A stretch of 6,609 nucleotides of DNA from JAKVKY01 sp964293585. GTDB taxonomy: Bacteria; Bacillota; Negativicutes; Acidaminococcales; Acidaminococcaceae. Below the pieces are notes generated by a model. The model worked only from the letters and a program-made list of their open reading frames with translations, was not told the origin of the DNA and did not search any database. The stretch is taken from positions 1 to 6,609 of the forward strand of contig CAXYYS010000091.1 in NCBI GenBank assembly GCA_964293585.1, written 5' to 3'. A program made the position numbers and the translations under genes. This document shows positions 5,059 to 6,609 of the stretch, one piece after another. Position 1 is the stretch's first letter. The number at the start of each line of letters is the position of its first letter.

Positions 5059-6609
5059 TTATTTCTTGGACTTTACTTCTTCTTGCAGGCGTGCGGTGAA
5101 GGCATCCAGTTTCATAGTGCCGATGTCTCCCTCGCCACGATGACGAACAGCAATCGTACCTTCGGTGGCTTCTTTTTCGCCCAGGATTAGCATGTAAGGA
5201 ACCTTTTGTACTTGGGCCTCACGGATCTTGTAACCAATCTTTTCACTGCGATCGTCCAGGCTGACACGATATCCGGCAGCGAACAACTTGTCATAAACTT
5301 CCTTGGCATAAGCTTGTTGCTTATCAGTGATCGGCATTACGACAACTTGCTTGGGTGCTAACCAGAGCGGGAATGCACCTGCATAGTTTTCAATCAGGAT
5401 ACCGATGAAACGTTCGATGGAACCATAGACTACACGGTGAATCATGACGGGACGATGCTTTAAACCATCTTCGCCGGTATAGGTTAAATCAAACCGCTCA
5501 GGCAATTGCATATCCAGTTGGATAGTGCCGCACTGCCAGGTACGTCCGATGGAATCTTTCAGATGAAAGTCAATCTTAGGACCGTAGAAGGCACCGTCTC
5601 CTTCGTTAATGACATAATCCATGTGCAGGTCGTCCAGGGCATCCTTCAAGCCTTGTGTTGCCAGTTCCCAGGTAGCATCATCACCCATGGAATTTTCGGG
5701 ACGAGTGGACAGTTCCGCATGATAAGACAGACCAAAAGTAGCATACACTTCATCAAACAGTCTGATAACGTTCTTAATCTCGCTACGGATTTGGCTGGGC
5801 ATCATGAAGATATGGGCATCATCCTGGGTGAAGCAGCGTACACGGAAGAGTCCATGCAGAGCCCCGGATAACTCATGACGATGAACTAGACCTAATTCTC
5901 CTGCTCTGATAGGCAGCTCCTTATAACTATGGGGCTGAGTCTTATAAACCAGCATGCCGCCGGGGCAGTTCATCGGCTTAATCGCATAATCTTCATCATC
6001 AATCTTGGTGAAATACATGTTTTCTTTGTAATGATCCCAATGGCCGCTGCGTTCCCACAAAGCACGGTTCAAAATCATAGGGGTACTGATTTCTACATAG
6101 CCATAGCGGCGATGCACTTCGCGCCAGTAATTAATCAGTTCGTTCTTGATGATGATGCCGTTAGGTAAGAAGAAGGGGAAACCAGGACCCTCATCCTGCA
6201 TGGTAAAGATTTCCAGCTCTTTGCCAAGTTTGCGGTGATCCCGTTTTTCAGCTTCTTCGAGCATATGCAGATAGGCTTCCAGTTCTTCCTTGCTGGCAAA
6301 AGCGGTACCATAAATACGCTGCAGCATCTTGTTTTTTTCACTACCACGCCAGTAAGCACCGGCAATACTCATCAGCTTGAAAGCCTTGACACGGCCGGTA
6401 GAAGGGCAGTGGGGGCCGGCACACAGGTCGGTAAAATCACCTTGGGAATAGATGCTGATGATAGCATCTTTGGGCAGGTCGTTAATCAATTCTACCTTAT
6501 ATTTCTCGCCTTCAGCCTCAAATTTTTCCAAGGCTGCGGCACGAGACAGTTCGCTGCGTACCAGAGGAATATTTTGCTTAACAATCTTTGCCATTTCTTT
6601 TTCAATGGC
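5059..6609 (-). CDS. thrS: Threonyl-tRNA synthetase, N-terminus beyond the window
   Basis: The enzyme charges tRNA-Thr with threonine in the cytoplasm. The frame stays open to the window edge, reading A-I-E-K-E before the internal Met at 6594. That Met is not the true start: comparison with E. coli ThrRS places it about 125 residues into a protein of about 640, so the TGS domain and the HxxxH part of the editing domain are missing only because the window ends. Numbering from that Met, the rest of the editing domain shows LCAGPH (57-62, editing-site Cys58 and His62). The class II core follows, with motif 1 around 155-185, motif 2 HRHELSGALHGLFRVR (238-253, Arg239) and motif 3 GSIERF (391-396). 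The zinc ligands Cys210, His261 and His386 match C334/H385/H511 of E. coli in spacing within one residue. The C-terminal anticodon-binding domain spans about 413-508. Any T-box leader would lie outside the window. It heads the operon with the two CHR genes. Confidence 0.96.
   Translation of the reverse strand, partial: AIEKEMAKIVKQNIPLVRSELSRAAALEKFEAEGEKYKVELINDLPKDAIISIYSQGDFTDLCAGPHCPSTGRVKAFKLMSIAGAYWRGSEKNKMLQRIYGTAFASKEELEAYLHMLEEAEKRDHRKLGKELEIFTMQDEGPGFPFFLPNGIIIKNELINYWREVHRRYGYVEISTPMILNRALWERSGHWDHYKENMYFTKIDDEDYAIKPMNCPGGMLVYKTQPHSYKELPIRAGELGLVHRHELSGALHGLFRVRCFTQDDAHIFMMPSQIRSEIKNVIRLFDEVYATFGLSYHAELSTRPENSMGDDATWELATQGLKDALDDLHMDYVINEGDGAFYGPKIDFHLKDSIGRTWQCGTIQLDMQLPERFDLTYTGEDGLKHRPVMIHRVVYGSIERFIGILIENYAGAFPLWLAPKQVVVMPITDKQQAYAKEVYDKLFAAGYRVSLDDRSEKIGYKIREAQVQKVPYMLILGEKEATEGTIAVRHRGEGDIGTMKLDAFTARLQEEVKSKK

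Noticed and set aside
5506..5871. Plus-strand frame of 121 codons inside thrS
   Set aside because: It is antisense to highly conserved thrS motifs, with no ribosome binding site or family resemblance.
6592..6594. ATG at 6594 as the thrS start
   Set aside because: The frame is open to the window edge with family-like residues, and the TGS domain and half the editing domain would be absent. This is a window-edge effect and not a real truncation.

Overview
The window reads as bacterial chromosome, most likely from a low-to-mid GC Bacillota (Firmicutes). The pyridoxal kinase is of the Bacillus/Staphylococcus dual-cysteine type. The paired half-size CHR transporters, AGGAGG-type ribosome binding sites and near-consensus sigma-A promoters also fit. 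A Negativicutes-like host is possible, but that is a guess from the general look of the proteins. No rRNA, tRNA, CRISPR array or phage genes were seen.

Layout. (1) Bases 1-1429 are an apparently complete IS3-family element of the IS150 group. It has 25-bp terminal inverted repeats, orfA, orfB in the -1 frame, a canonical A AAA AAG slip site joining them, and a long hairpin at the left end that buries the orfA ribosome binding site. (2) Bases 1480-2286 (minus) encode a PdxK-type pyridoxal/HMP kinase whose stop lies 50 bp from the right end of the IS; the two are convergent. (3) Bases 2287-2574 are a divergent control region. It holds a TATAAT promoter for pdxK, a consensus-like promoter for the next gene, a perfect 7-bp inverted repeat between them and a structured leader. 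(4) Bases 2575-3798 (plus) encode a membrane-bound family 2 glycosyltransferase. (5) Bases 3816-3868 form a strong hairpin with T-runs on both strands, the shared terminator of two convergent transcripts. (6) Bases 6609-3884 (minus) are a tight apparent operon: thrS (its first ~125 codons lie beyond the window), then two adjacent half-size CHR (chromate transporter family) genes.

The genes do not form one pathway. thrS and the two transporter halves look co-transcribed, and the halves probably make one heteromeric transporter. pdxK and the glycosyltransferase are single-gene units that share a divergent promoter region. I see no clearly new multi-gene system. The points most worth a second look are the IS150-type left-end hairpin, the two candidate frameshift sites with an uneven base composition across the IS, the operator-like repeat between the divergent promoters, and the coupling of a CHR transporter pair to thrS.
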